Assembly (NCBI RefSeq): GCF_014648355.1
Contig: NZ_BMQY01000003.1
Location: forward strand, 718,999 to 782,998
Length of the DNA stretch: 64,000 nt
Source: Couchioplanes azureus
Lineage (GTDB): Bacteria; Actinomycetota; Actinomycetes; Mycobacteriales; Micromonosporaceae
Direction: 5' to 3'
Below are positions 27,437 to 36,443 of this stretch, one piece after another (within the stretch, counting starts at the first letter, position 1; every line of letters begins with the position of its first letter). The notes below the pieces were generated by a model, which did not search any database, was not told the DNA's origin, and worked only from the letters and a program-made list of their open reading frames with translations. The translations under genes were made by a program, and so were the position numbers.

Positions 27437-28672
27437 TCACCGGCCCTCCGCCTTCAGGGCCGTGGTCAGCGGCCCCGCGAAATCACCCCGCTCCGGCGCC
27501 GCGACCGCGCCCAGCCCGAGCCAGGCCGCCAGCCGGCGCAGCTCCGCCGCCAACGCCTCCGCCGTCTCGTCCGGGCCGGTGGACGGGTCGTCGGACGGCT
27601 CCAGCCAGGCCGCCGGCACCCGCAGGACCCCCGCCTTGCGGTCGGCCTTCAGGTCGACCCGGGCCGCGAACCTGTCCCCGAGCAGGAACGGCAGCACGTA
27701 GTACCCGTAGAGCCGCTGCGCCGCGGGCACGTAGATCTCGATGCGGTAGTTCATCGCGAACAGCCGCTCGGTGCGCCCGCGCTCCCAGATCAGCGGGTCG
27801 AAGGGGCTCACCAGCGTCGCCGCCCGCACGCGGCGGGGCAGCCTGGCCTCGTGGTGCAGGTAGGCCGGCTGCCGCCAGCCCTGGACCGCCACCGGTAGCA
27901 GCACCTTGTCCTCCACCAGCTCGGCGAGCGCCTGCTTGAAGCCCGCGACCGGCAGCCGGAAGTAGTCGCGCAGCTCCGGCTCGGCGGCCACGCCGAGCGA
28001 CCGCGCCGACAGCTGCACGAGGGCGCGGAAGGCGTCCTGCGGCGCCGGCGTGGGGGTGTCGAGGACCTGTCGGGGCAGCACCCGCTCGGTGAGGTCGTAG
28101 CGGCGGGCGAACGAGGTCGTACGCTCCGCGGCGGTCACCTGGCCGGTGTAGAAGAGCCACTCGAGGGCCTGCTTGACCGCCGACCAGTTCCACCCCCAGT
28201 GCTCCTTGCTGCGGGGCACGTCGTGCTCGATCTGCGCGGCGGTGACCGGGCCGCGGTCGCGGACCTCGCGCAGGATCCGGTCGACGAGCTCCGGCTGCTG
28301 CCTGGCGACGCGGACCATGCCGCCCCAGGCATACTCCTCCGCCCGCTCCATGCGCCACCGGAACAGCGGCTGGAGATCGACTCTGATCAGCGACGCCTCG
28401 TGCCCCCAGAACTCGAAGAGCTCCCGCGGGTTGCGGTAGGCGGCCCGCTCCAGCAGCCCCGGATCGTACGGCCCCAGCCGGCTGTAGAGCGGCATGAAGT
28501 GCGCCCGCTGCAGCACGTTGACCGAATCCATCTGGATCAGGTGCAGCCGGCGCAGCACCCGCCGCAGGTGGCGCAGGTCGGCGCTGCCGCCGGGTGCGGG
28601 ATCGGTGAAGCCCTGCGCGGCCAGCGTGATGCGCCGGGCCTGCGCGGCGGAAAGACTCTCGGGAATCGCCAT
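27437..28672 (-). CDS. AlkX/YcaQ-like winged-helix DNA glycosylase (HTH_42 family)
   Basis: A 411-residue HTH_42 protein of the AlkZ/AlkX group, which unhooks interstrand crosslinks or excises bulky alkylated bases. The catalytic Q-x-D/Q motif is visible as Q47-M48-D49 in 'LHLIQMDSVNVLQRAHFMPL'; Gln-x-Asp is the AlkX (E. coli YcaQ) form, whereas AlkZ has Gln-x-Gln. Other family patterns are 'EFWGHEASLI', 'HWGWNWSAVKQALEWLFYTG' and 'VSPFDPLIWERGRTERLF'. It is a single gene with no resistance or antibiotic cluster around it, so general repair of crosslinks is more likely than self-resistance. The start at 28672 is standard for the family. Confidence 0.88.
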   Translation of the reverse strand: MAIPESLSAAQARRITLAAQGFTDPAPGGSADLRHLRRVLRRLHLIQMDSVNVLQRAHFMPLYSRLGPYDPGLLERAAYRNPRELFEFWGHEASLIRVDLQPLFRWRMERAEEYAWGGMVRVARQQPELVDRILREVRDRGPVTAAQIEHDVPRSKEHWGWNWSAVKQALEWLFYTGQVTAAERTTSFARRYDLTERVLPRQVLDTPTPAPQDAFRALVQLSARSLGVAAEPELRDYFRLPVAGFKQALAELVEDKVLLPVAVQGWRQPAYLHHEARLPRRVRAATLVSPFDPLIWERGRTERLFAMNYRIEIYVPAAQRLYGYYVLPFLLGDRFAARVDLKADRKAGVLRVPAAWLEPSDDPSTGPDETAEALAAELRRLAAWLGLGAVAAPERGDFAGPLTTALKAEGR

Positions 28673-28756
28673 CGACCGGGACGCTAGCCGAGGGGTACGA
28701 CAGAAACGGCCCGCGACGCGACGGCCGCCGGTTCACCCCTCTGTAGGCTGCCGGGC

Positions 28757-29317
28757 ATGGCACTCGGCTTCGTCCGCCCGGCCCGTCCCTCCGACGCCGG
28801 CGAGATCGCCCGCATCCAGCTCTCCACCTGGCGCACGGCGTACCGGAGGATGTTTCCGGCGCACGTGCTGGCGAACCTCGACGAGGGCTATCTCGCGCGC
28901 GGCTGGGCCGAGGCGGTCGAGGCGGCGCCGTCGCCGCGGCACCGGGTGCTGATCGCCGTGGAGCAGAGCGAGGCGGCGCAGACCGTGGTCGGCTTCGCGG
29001 CCGCCGGACCGGCCGACGAGCAGGCGCTGGCACCCGACGAGCCGCCGCTGTCGAGCGACGTCGCGGCGGTCACCGACCTGCTCGTCGAGCCGCGCTGGGG
29101 CCGGCGCGGGCACGGCAGCCGCCTGCTGGCGGCCACCGTCGACCTGTGGCGCGAGGACGGCTTCGCATCGGCGGTCGCCTGGGCCTACGACGCCGACGCG
29201 GCGATGCAGAAGTTCCTGACCTCGACCGGCTGGGAGCCCGACGGCGCGACCCGTGCCCTGGACGTCGACGACATGCTCGTCAACCAGCTTCGCCTGCACG
29301 TCTCGCTGCGGTCCTGA
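28757..29317 (+). CDS. GNAT-family N-acetyltransferase
   Basis: A 186-residue acetyltransferase. The N-terminus 'FVRPARPSDAGEIARIQLST' and the acetyl-CoA loop 'VEPRWGRRGHGSRLLAATVD' (Q/RxxGxG) near residues 112-131 define the family. 'GWEPDGATRALDVDDM' matches the usual C-terminal 'GF...G' strand. The acceptor is unknown. It is divergent from the glycosylase gene and convergent with dapB (25-nt gap). Confidence 0.88.
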   Translation: MALGFVRPARPSDAGEIARIQLSTWRTAYRRMFPAHVLANLDEGYLARGWAEAVEAAPSPRHRVLIAVEQSEAAQTVVGFAAAGPADEQALAPDEPPLSSDVAAVTDLLVEPRWGRRGHGSRLLAATVDLWREDGFASAVAWAYDADAAMQKFLTSTGWEPDGATRALDVDDMLVNQLRLHVSLRS

Positions 29318-29342
29318 GCCACGCGGCCCGGCGCCGCGGCGC

Positions 29343-30110
<768 letters not shown>

Positions 30111-31115
30111 TTATCCCACGTCCCGCCGCGTCCCGACGGAAGCACTCTCCCCGGCCGTGACCTTCCCGCGCCGCTGCCGCCACCATCGCTCGCCCGCGCC
30201 GACCACCAGGAACACCCCGCCGACGTACGCCCAGCCGACCAGCACGTCGATGATGTAGTGCTCGCCGGAGTAGACCAGGGTGAACGTCATCGCCAGGGGG
30301 TAGGCGAGCAGCAGCGGCCACCACCGCTTCGCCACCATCGGCAGGAAGAAGACGACGGCCATCAGCGCGTACGCGGTGTGCAGCGACGGCATGGCCGCGA
30401 CCGGGTTGGACGCCTCGACCTGCAGGGCGTTGAGGGAGTTGCCCGCGCTGTGCAGTCCGATCGCGTTCCACCCGTTCGTGGAGATCCGCGCGACGTGCTC
30501 GTCGAGCTGGCCGTGCACCGACGCCCACCACGGCGGCGCGGCCGGGTAGAGGAAGTAGGTGATCAGACCGGCGATGCTGAGCGTGAACCAGCGGCGCATG
30601 AAGCGCCCCCACTGCTCCCGCCACCGCAGCCAGAGGATCACGCCGATGGTCGGTACGGCGAGGAAGTGCGAGACGTACACCAGGGAGACCGCGACCTCCC
30701 ACCACTGCACCGCGCCGGGCTGGTAGAGCTGCTGCTGGAGCCAGACGGTGGGCACCTGGCCGCCGGTGGCCCAGCCGAACATCGCCTCGTCGGCGCGGAT
30801 CAGCTCCGTGACGTGGGTGTCGAGCAGCCCGTCGGCGTACCCCCGGGAGATGTTGTAGATGAACAGCAGCAGGACGATCGGCAGCCAGTCGCGCAGGAAC
30901 AGCAGGTGTTGCCGCCAGGGCAGGTCGCTGCGCCAGGCGATGGTCGCCAACCAGAGCCAGCCGAACGCGATCAGCGGATCGCTGGTCGGCACGCCGATGA
31001 AGTACGTGCCGACCGCGAACAGCGCGGCCCAGACGAGCATGCCGATGGTGCGGCGCTTGCGGCGGTCGGCGGGGACCGGCTCGGCGACGGGGGGCGGGGG
31101 GCTCAGGGTGGTCAC
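30111..31115 (-). CDS. PAP2-superfamily membrane phosphatase/phosphotransferase
   Basis: A 334-residue polytopic protein (about six helices) with the PAP2_3-type motifs 'AAMPSLHTAYAL' and 'VYSGEHYIIDVLVGW', which supply the two catalytic histidines and the aspartate. This form resembles inositol phosphotransferases and lipid phosphate phosphatases rather than the classic KxxxxxxRP type. The substrate is probably a lipid phosphate or phospho-inositol lipid (inference). It sits 11 nt after the M16 peptidase gene and 9 nt before dapB, inside an otherwise conserved operon. Confidence 0.85.
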   Translation of the reverse strand: MTTLSPPPPVAEPVPADRRKRRTIGMLVWAALFAVGTYFIGVPTSDPLIAFGWLWLATIAWRSDLPWRQHLLFLRDWLPIVLLLFIYNISRGYADGLLDTHVTELIRADEAMFGWATGGQVPTVWLQQQLYQPGAVQWWEVAVSLVYVSHFLAVPTIGVILWLRWREQWGRFMRRWFTLSIAGLITYFLYPAAPPWWASVHGQLDEHVARISTNGWNAIGLHSAGNSLNALQVEASNPVAAMPSLHTAYALMAVVFFLPMVAKRWWPLLLAYPLAMTFTLVYSGEHYIIDVLVGWAYVGGVFLVVGAGERWWRQRRGKVTAGESASVGTRRDVG

Positions 31116-31126
31116 GGCGTCCCAGG

Positions 31127-32461
31127 CTAGCGGGCGGACGGAAACGCGCCGTCGTCGAACGGGCCGACCACGGCCAGCGACATCGGCCGGGAGAGCAGCT
31201 CGGCGGCGAGCGCGTTGACCTCGTCGAGCCGGACGGCGTCGACCCGGGCCAGCAACTCGTCGACGCCCATCATGTCGCCGTAGAGCAGCTCGGACTTGGC
31301 CAGCCGGCTCATCCGCGAGCCGGTGTCCTCGAGGCCCAGCACGTAGGTGCCCTTGGCCATGCCCTTGCCCCGGGCCAGCTCGGCGGCGCTGATGCCCTCC
31401 GCGGCCACGACGGCCAGCTCGGCACGGATCAGCGCGAGGACCTCCTCGGCCTTGCCCGGGGCGCAGCCGGCGTAGACCGCGAAGACGCCCGCGTCGGCGT
31501 ACTGGCTGCCGTACGAGTAGACGGAGTACGCCAGTCCGCGCTTCTCGCGGATCTCCTGGAACAGCCGGCTCGACATGCCGCCGCCCAGGACGTTGTTGAG
31601 CACGCCGAGGGCGAAGCGGCGGTCGTCGTGGCGCCCGAGCCCCGCGCAGCCCAGCACCAGGTGGGCCTGCTCGGTGTCCCGGTGGCGCACGACCGTCGCC
31701 GGCGGCCTGACCTGCTGCCTGCGGGCCACGGCACGGGCACCGGCCGGGCTGCCCGGGGTGTCGAGCGGGGTGCCGGCCAGGGCGGCGCGGACCAGGCGGA
31801 CGACCCGGCCGTGGTCGAGGTTGCCGGCCGCGGTGATGATGATCTGCGGCGCCCGGTAGCGCGTCCGGTAGAAGCGGTTGATCTGCGTACGGCTCATCGG
31901 CGCGATGGTCGCCTCGGTGCCGGAGATCAGCCGGCCGAGCGGCGTGCCGGCGCCGAAGAGCGCCTCGGTGAAGACGTCGTGCACCTCGTCGCCGGGCTCG
32001 TCGTCGTGCATGGCGATCTCCTCGAGGATCACCCCGCGCTCGGTCTCCACGTCGGCCGGGTCGAGCACCGAGTTGGCGACGGCGTCACAGAGCACGTCCA
32101 CGGCCAGCGGCAGGTCGGCGTCGAGCACCCGCGCGTAGTAGCAGGTGTACTCCTTCGTGGTGAAGGCGTTGGTCTCGCCGCCGACGGCCTCGATCTGCGC
32201 GGAGATGTCGAGGGCCGACCGCTTCTCGGTGCCCTTGAAGAGCAGGTGCTCGAGGAAGTGGGACGCGCCCGACAGCGCGGGCGTCTCGTCGCGGGAGCCG
32301 ACCCCGACCCACACGCCGAGCGCGGCGCTGCGGGTCGTCGGGATCGCCTCGGTGAGGATGCGCAGGCCGCTGGGGAGAACCGTGCGGCGTACGCCGTCCT
32401 GAAGGGTCCGGGTGACGACGCGGGCCGGCCTTTCGGCCGGCCCGCGGTTACTTGCGGTCAT
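31127..32461 (-). CDS. M16-family zinc peptidase (PepR/processing-protease type)
   Basis: A 444-residue inverzincin with the HxxEH motif H68-F-L-E71-H72 ('GASHFLEHLLFKGTEKR') and the distal glutamate near residue 148 ('ERGVILEEIAMHDDEP'). The second half is the inactive homologous domain ('GLAYSVYSYGSQYADAGVF'). This is the standard gene downstream of pnp in actinobacteria. Physiological substrates are unknown. It starts 8 nt after the pnp stop. Confidence 0.92.
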   Translation of the reverse strand: MTASNRGPAERPARVVTRTLQDGVRRTVLPSGLRILTEAIPTTRSAALGVWVGVGSRDETPALSGASHFLEHLLFKGTEKRSALDISAQIEAVGGETNAFTTKEYTCYYARVLDADLPLAVDVLCDAVANSVLDPADVETERGVILEEIAMHDDEPGDEVHDVFTEALFGAGTPLGRLISGTEATIAPMSRTQINRFYRTRYRAPQIIITAAGNLDHGRVVRLVRAALAGTPLDTPGSPAGARAVARRQQVRPPATVVRHRDTEQAHLVLGCAGLGRHDDRRFALGVLNNVLGGGMSSRLFQEIREKRGLAYSVYSYGSQYADAGVFAVYAGCAPGKAEEVLALIRAELAVVAAEGISAAELARGKGMAKGTYVLGLEDTGSRMSRLAKSELLYGDMMGVDELLARVDAVRLDEVNALAAELLSRPMSLAVVGPFDDGAFPSAR

Positions 32462-32469
32462 CTGGTGAC

Positions 32470-34809
32470 TTAGCCGCGGTCGCCACCGCGGTCGCCACCG
32501 CGGTCACCGCTCGGCCGCGACCGGCGCCGGCGCGGCTGGTCGCCGCCCTCGCCCCGGTCGCCGCGGGGGGCACGCTCCTCGCGAGGCTTGTCGGACGACG
32601 CGGCCGGGGCCGCGGCCGGGGCCTCCTCGCCCTCGGGGCGCACCTTGTCGAGGTAGATCTTGCCGCGGTTGTCGATGTCCGCGATCGAGACCTCGACCTT
32701 GTCGCCGACGTTGAGGAAGTCCTCGACCTTCTCGACGCGCTTGCCGTCGCCCACCTTGGAGATGTGCAGCAGGCCGTCGCGGCCGGGCAGCAGCGAGATG
32801 AACGCGCCGAACGCGGCCGTCTTCACCACCGTGCCGAGGAACTTGTCGCCGACCTTCGGCAGCGTCGGGTTGGCGATGGCGTTGATCCGCTCCACCGCCG
32901 CCTCGGCCGACGGGCCGTTGGTCGCGCCGACGTAGATCGTGCCGTCGTCCTCGATCGAGATGTCGGCGCCGGTCTCGTCCTGGATGGCGTTGATCGTCTG
33001 GCCCTTGGGGCCGATGACCATGCCGATCTTGTCGACCGGGATCTTGACGCTGGTGACCCGCGGGGCGTACTCGCTCATCTCGGCCGGGCTGTTGATGGCC
33101 TGGTCCATGACCTCGAGGATGGTGGCCCGCGCGTCGTGCGCCTGCTGCAGGGCGGACGCCAGCACGTCGGACGGGATGCCGTCGAGCTTGGTGTCGAGCT
33201 GCAGCGCGGTGACGAACTCGCTGGTGCCGGCGACCTTGAAGTCCATGTCGCCGAACGCGTCCTCGGCGCCGAGGATGTCGGTCAGCGCCACGTACTGCGT
33301 CTTGCCGTCGACCTCGTCGGAGATGAGGCCCATGGCGATGCCGGCGACCGGCGCCTTCAGCGGCACACCCGCGCTCAGCAGCGCGAGCGTCGAGGCGCAG
33401 ACCGAGCCCATCGAGGTCGAGCCGTTCGAGCCCAGCGCCTCGGAGACCTGGCGGATCGCGTACGGGAACTCCTCGCGCGACGGCAGGACGGGCACCAGGG
33501 CCCGCTCGGCCAGCGCGCCGTGACCGATCTCGCGGCGCTTCGGCGAGCCCACCCGGCCGGTCTCACCGGTCGAGTACGGCGGGAAGTTGTAGTTGTGCAT
33601 GTAGCGCTTGGACTTCTCCGGCGCGAGGGTGTCCAGCGCCTGCTCCATGCGCAGCATGTTCAGCGTGGTGACACCCATGATCTGGGTCTCGCCGCGCTCG
33701 AACAGCGCCGAGCCGTGCACCCGCGGGAGGATGCCGACCTCGGCGGTGAGCGGCCGGATGTCGCGCGGACCGCGGCCGTCGATGCGGATCTGCTCGCGCA
33801 GCACCCGCTGGCGGACCTCGGACTTGGTGACCGAGCGGAACGCCGCGCTGATCTCCTTCTCCCGGCCCTCGAACCGCTCGTCGAGCAGCTCGTGCGCCTT
33901 GGTCTTGACCCGGTCGAGGGCCTCCTCGCGCTCCTGCTTGGCAGCGATCTTGAGGGCCTCGGCGGTCTCCTCGCGGACGGCCTCGGCGACGGCGGCGTAG
34001 ACGTCGTCGGAGTAGTCGAGGAAGACCGGGAACTCCTGGACCGGCTTCGCGGCGACCTCGGCCAGCTCGCTCTGCGCGCGGCAGAGCTCGCGGAGGGCCG
34101 GCTTGGCGGCCTCGAGCCCGCTGGCGACGACCTCCTCGGTCGGCGCGGTGGCGCCGGCCTGGATCAGCTTGATCGCCTGCGGGGTGGCCTCGGCCTCGAC
34201 CATCATGATCGCGACGTCGCCGTCGGCGGTGACCCGGCCGGCCACGACCATGTCGAAGGTGGCCCGCTCGAGCTCCTCGAGGGTCGGGAAGGCGACCCAC
34301 TGGCCCTCCACGTGCGCGATCCGGGTCGAACCCACCGGGCCGCTGAACGGCAGGCCGGAGAGCTTGGTGGACATCGAGGCGCCGTTCATGGCGACGACGT
34401 CGTACGGGTGCTGCGGGTCGAGCGCGAGGATGGTCTCGACGACCTGGACCTCGTTGCGCAGGCCCTTGGTGAACGACGGGCGCAGCGGCCGGTCGATCAG
34501 GCGGCAGGTGAGGACGGCCTCTTCGCTCGGCCGGCCCTCGCGGCGGAAGAACGAGCCGGGGATGCGGCCGACCGCGTACATCCGCTCCTCGACGTCGACC
34601 GTGAGCGGGAAGAAGTCGAAGTGCTCCTTGGGAGCCTTGCTGGCCGTCGTGGTCGACAGCACGGTGGTCTCGCCCAGCTGGACGATGACCGAGCCGCCGG
34701 CCTGCTTGGCGAGGCGGCCGGTGGAGAAGACGACCTCGCGGGTGCCGAACGACCCGTTGTCGATGACGGCGGTGCGAGATTCGGTGCCGAGAGCTTTCTG
34801 CTCTGTCAT
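32470..34809 (-). CDS. pnp: Polyribonucleotide nucleotidyltransferase (PNPase)
   Basis: A 779-residue phosphorolytic exoribonuclease. There are two RNase PH domains (about 15-145 and 330-470; '[14 protein letters not shown]' and '[16 protein letters not shown]'), a KH domain ('[20 protein letters not shown]', about 600-660) and an S1 domain ('[18 protein letters not shown]', about 675-740). The C-terminus ends in basic '[10 protein letters not shown]' repeats. It degrades mRNA 3'-5' and in actinomycetes can also add tails. It lies downstream of rpsO, an arrangement conserved across bacteria. A stem-loop lies between the two genes. Confidence 0.96.
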   Translation of the reverse strand: MTEQKALGTESRTAVIDNGSFGTREVVFSTGRLAKQAGGSVIVQLGETTVLSTTTASKAPKEHFDFFPLTVDVEERMYAVGRIPGSFFRREGRPSEEAVLTCRLIDRPLRPSFTKGLRNEVQVVETILALDPQHPYDVVAMNGASMSTKLSGLPFSGPVGSTRIAHVEGQWVAFPTLEELERATFDMVVAGRVTADGDVAIMMVEAEATPQAIKLIQAGATAPTEEVVASGLEAAKPALRELCRAQSELAEVAAKPVQEFPVFLDYSDDVYAAVAEAVREETAEALKIAAKQEREEALDRVKTKAHELLDERFEGREKEISAAFRSVTKSEVRQRVLREQIRIDGRGPRDIRPLTAEVGILPRVHGSALFERGETQIMGVTTLNMLRMEQALDTLAPEKSKRYMHNYNFPPYSTGETGRVGSPKRREIGHGALAERALVPVLPSREEFPYAIRQVSEALGSNGSTSMGSVCASTLALLSAGVPLKAPVAGIAMGLISDEVDGKTQYVALTDILGAEDAFGDMDFKVAGTSEFVTALQLDTKLDGIPSDVLASALQQAHDARATILEVMDQAINSPAEMSEYAPRVTSVKIPVDKIGMVIGPKGQTINAIQDETGADISIEDDGTIYVGATNGPSAEAAVERINAIANPTLPKVGDKFLGTVVKTAAFGAFISLLPGRDGLLHISKVGDGKRVEKVEDFLNVGDKVEVSIADIDNRGKIYLDKVRPEGEEAPAAAPAASSDKPREERAPRGDRGEGGDQPRRRRSRPSGDRGGDRGGDRG

Positions 34810-34965
34810 GTGGTGCGGTACTCCTTCGTCGAGGACCCGGCGGTCTCTACAGCGCGGTTACAGCGTGGCCGGTCTTCGATCGAAGTGCCCGGGAAATCGC
34901 CCGGGAACCACTACCGAGGACCGGTGCCGTCTGACTGTGGCCGCGCGGGTCCGTGGGTGTAACTC

Positions 34966-34994
34966 GGGGGAGCGGCCACCTCGGCCACTCCCCC
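34966..34994 (-). terminator. Stem-loop between rpsO and pnp
   Basis: A 12-bp stem (34966-34977 with 34983-34994, one mismatch) with a 5-nt loop starts 6 nt after the rpsO stop. There is no T-run. This is the usual site of the rpsO attenuator and mRNA-processing hairpin; partial read-through into pnp is expected. Confidence 0.7.
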
Positions 34995-35000
34995 GTCAGA

Positions 35001-35270
35001 TCAGCGGCGCAGGCCGAGACGCTCGATCAGCGTCCGGTAGCGCGCGATGTCCTTCTTCTGCACGTAGTTGAGCAGACGGCGGCGACGACCCACCAGCAGC
35101 AGCAGACCACGACGGCTGTGGTGGTCGTGCTTGTGCACCTTCAGGTGCTCGGTGAGGTCGGCGATCCGCTTGGTGAGCATCGCGACCTGAACCTCGGGAG
35201 AGCCGGTGTCGCCCTCCGCGGTCGCGTACTCGCCCATGATCTTGTTCTTGGTCTCTTGATCGAGCGCCAT
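35001..35270 (-). CDS. rpsO: 30S ribosomal protein S15
   Basis: An 89-residue protein beginning '[20 protein letters not shown]', with '[34 protein letters not shown]' features (shown in part) and the end '[12 protein letters not shown]'; all are invariant S15 patterns. It binds 16S rRNA in the platform and often represses its own mRNA. The ATG at 35270 lies 160 nt downstream of ribF. Confidence 0.97.
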   Translation of the reverse strand: MALDQETKNKIMGEYATAEGDTGSPEVQVAMLTKRIADLTEHLKVHKHDHHSRRGLLLLVGRRRRLLNYVQKKDIARYRTLIERLGLRR

Positions 35271-35430
35271 GTTCTCCGTGATTCTGTGTTGCCGGTGATA
35301 TCGGTATCCCCGCGGCCCGCGGCGTCGGGCAGGCAGGCGGGACCGTGGATCGGATAAGCCGATCCGGTGTCAACCCTACCAGCACCATCCGACCGCCCCG
35401 CCCGCCGCCCGAAACCGGACTGAAGGCCTT

Positions 35431-36363
35431 TCAACCGAGCAGCGCGCGGGTCTGTTCGACGTCCTGCCGGATCTGCGCCACCAGCGGCTCGATGCCGGTG
35501 TATACCCGCTGCTCACGCAGGTGGGCGACGAAGTCGAGGCTCACCCGCTCGCCGTACAGGTCACCGTCGAAGTCGAGGACGAACGCCTCGACCCGGCGCT
35601 CCCGGCCGGAGAAGGTGGGGTTGGTGCCGACCGACACCGCGGCGCTCAGCGGGCCGCGCTCGTCGCCGCCGCGGATCAGCCGGGCGGCGTAGACGCCGTC
35701 GGCCGGGATGGCCGCGTACCGGTGGCACATCAGGTTGGCGGTGGGAAAGCCCAGCTCACGGCCGCGCTGGTCGCCCCGGACCACCACACCGCCGAGGCGG
35801 TGCGGGCGGCCGAGCGCCTCGGCCGCGGCTCGGACGTCCCCGGCGTCGACACAGCTGCGGATGTACGTGGACGAGAACACCAGCCCGTCCTCGGTGACGA
35901 GCGGCGCTTCCTCGACGGTGAAGCCGAAGGTGCGCCCGAGCCGGGCGAGCAGGGCCATGTCGCCGGCGGCCCGGTGCCCGAAGCGGAAGTTGTCGCCCTC
36001 CACGACCACCGCGGCGTGCAGCGCGTCCACCAGCACGTCGTGCACGAACTCCTCGGGCCCCAGGTGCGAGAACGCCGGCGTGAAGGGCACCACGCAGAGC
36101 GCGTCCACGCCGAGCCGCTCGATCAGCTCGGCCTTGCGGACCGGCTCGGTGAGCACGGCCGGGTGCGAGCCCGGGCGCACGACCTCGGCCGGGTGCGGGT
36201 CGAAGGTCACCACCACCGACTGCAACCCCTGGTCACGGGCCCGCTTCACGGCGTACCCGATGATCGCCTGGTGGCCGCGGTGCACGCCGTCGAAGACGCC
36301 GATGGTCACCACCGACCGGCCGAATCCGCCGGGCACCGACTCGTACCCGCGCCACCGCTGCAT
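35431..36363 (-). CDS. ribF: Bifunctional riboflavin kinase/FMN adenylyltransferase
   Basis: A 310-residue FAD synthetase. The N-terminal adenylyltransferase domain has 'VVTIGVFDGVHRGHQAIIG' (the G-x-FDG-x-H-x-GH nucleotide motif) and 'STYIRSCVDAGDV'. The C-terminal riboflavin-kinase domain (about 185-310) has 'GRELGFPTANL' and 'VEAFVLDFDGDLYGERV'. It makes FMN and FAD. The ATG at 36363 follows GGAGG with 7-nt spacing. The normal upstream neighbour truB is displaced by the two-component pair on the other strand. Confidence 0.95.
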   Translation of the reverse strand: MQRWRGYESVPGGFGRSVVTIGVFDGVHRGHQAIIGYAVKRARDQGLQSVVVTFDPHPAEVVRPGSHPAVLTEPVRKAELIERLGVDALCVVPFTPAFSHLGPEEFVHDVLVDALHAAVVVEGDNFRFGHRAAGDMALLARLGRTFGFTVEEAPLVTEDGLVFSSTYIRSCVDAGDVRAAAEALGRPHRLGGVVVRGDQRGRELGFPTANLMCHRYAAIPADGVYAARLIRGGDERGPLSAAVSVGTNPTFSGRERRVEAFVLDFDGDLYGERVSLDFVAHLREQRVYTGIEPLVAQIRQDVEQTRALLG

Positions 36364-36443
36364 CTCCCGCGCCTCCCCTGTGCGTTCCCGGCGTAAGAGT
36401 ATCGGTCGCCACGAGTGCCTGAAACGGTACAGTTGGTACTGAT

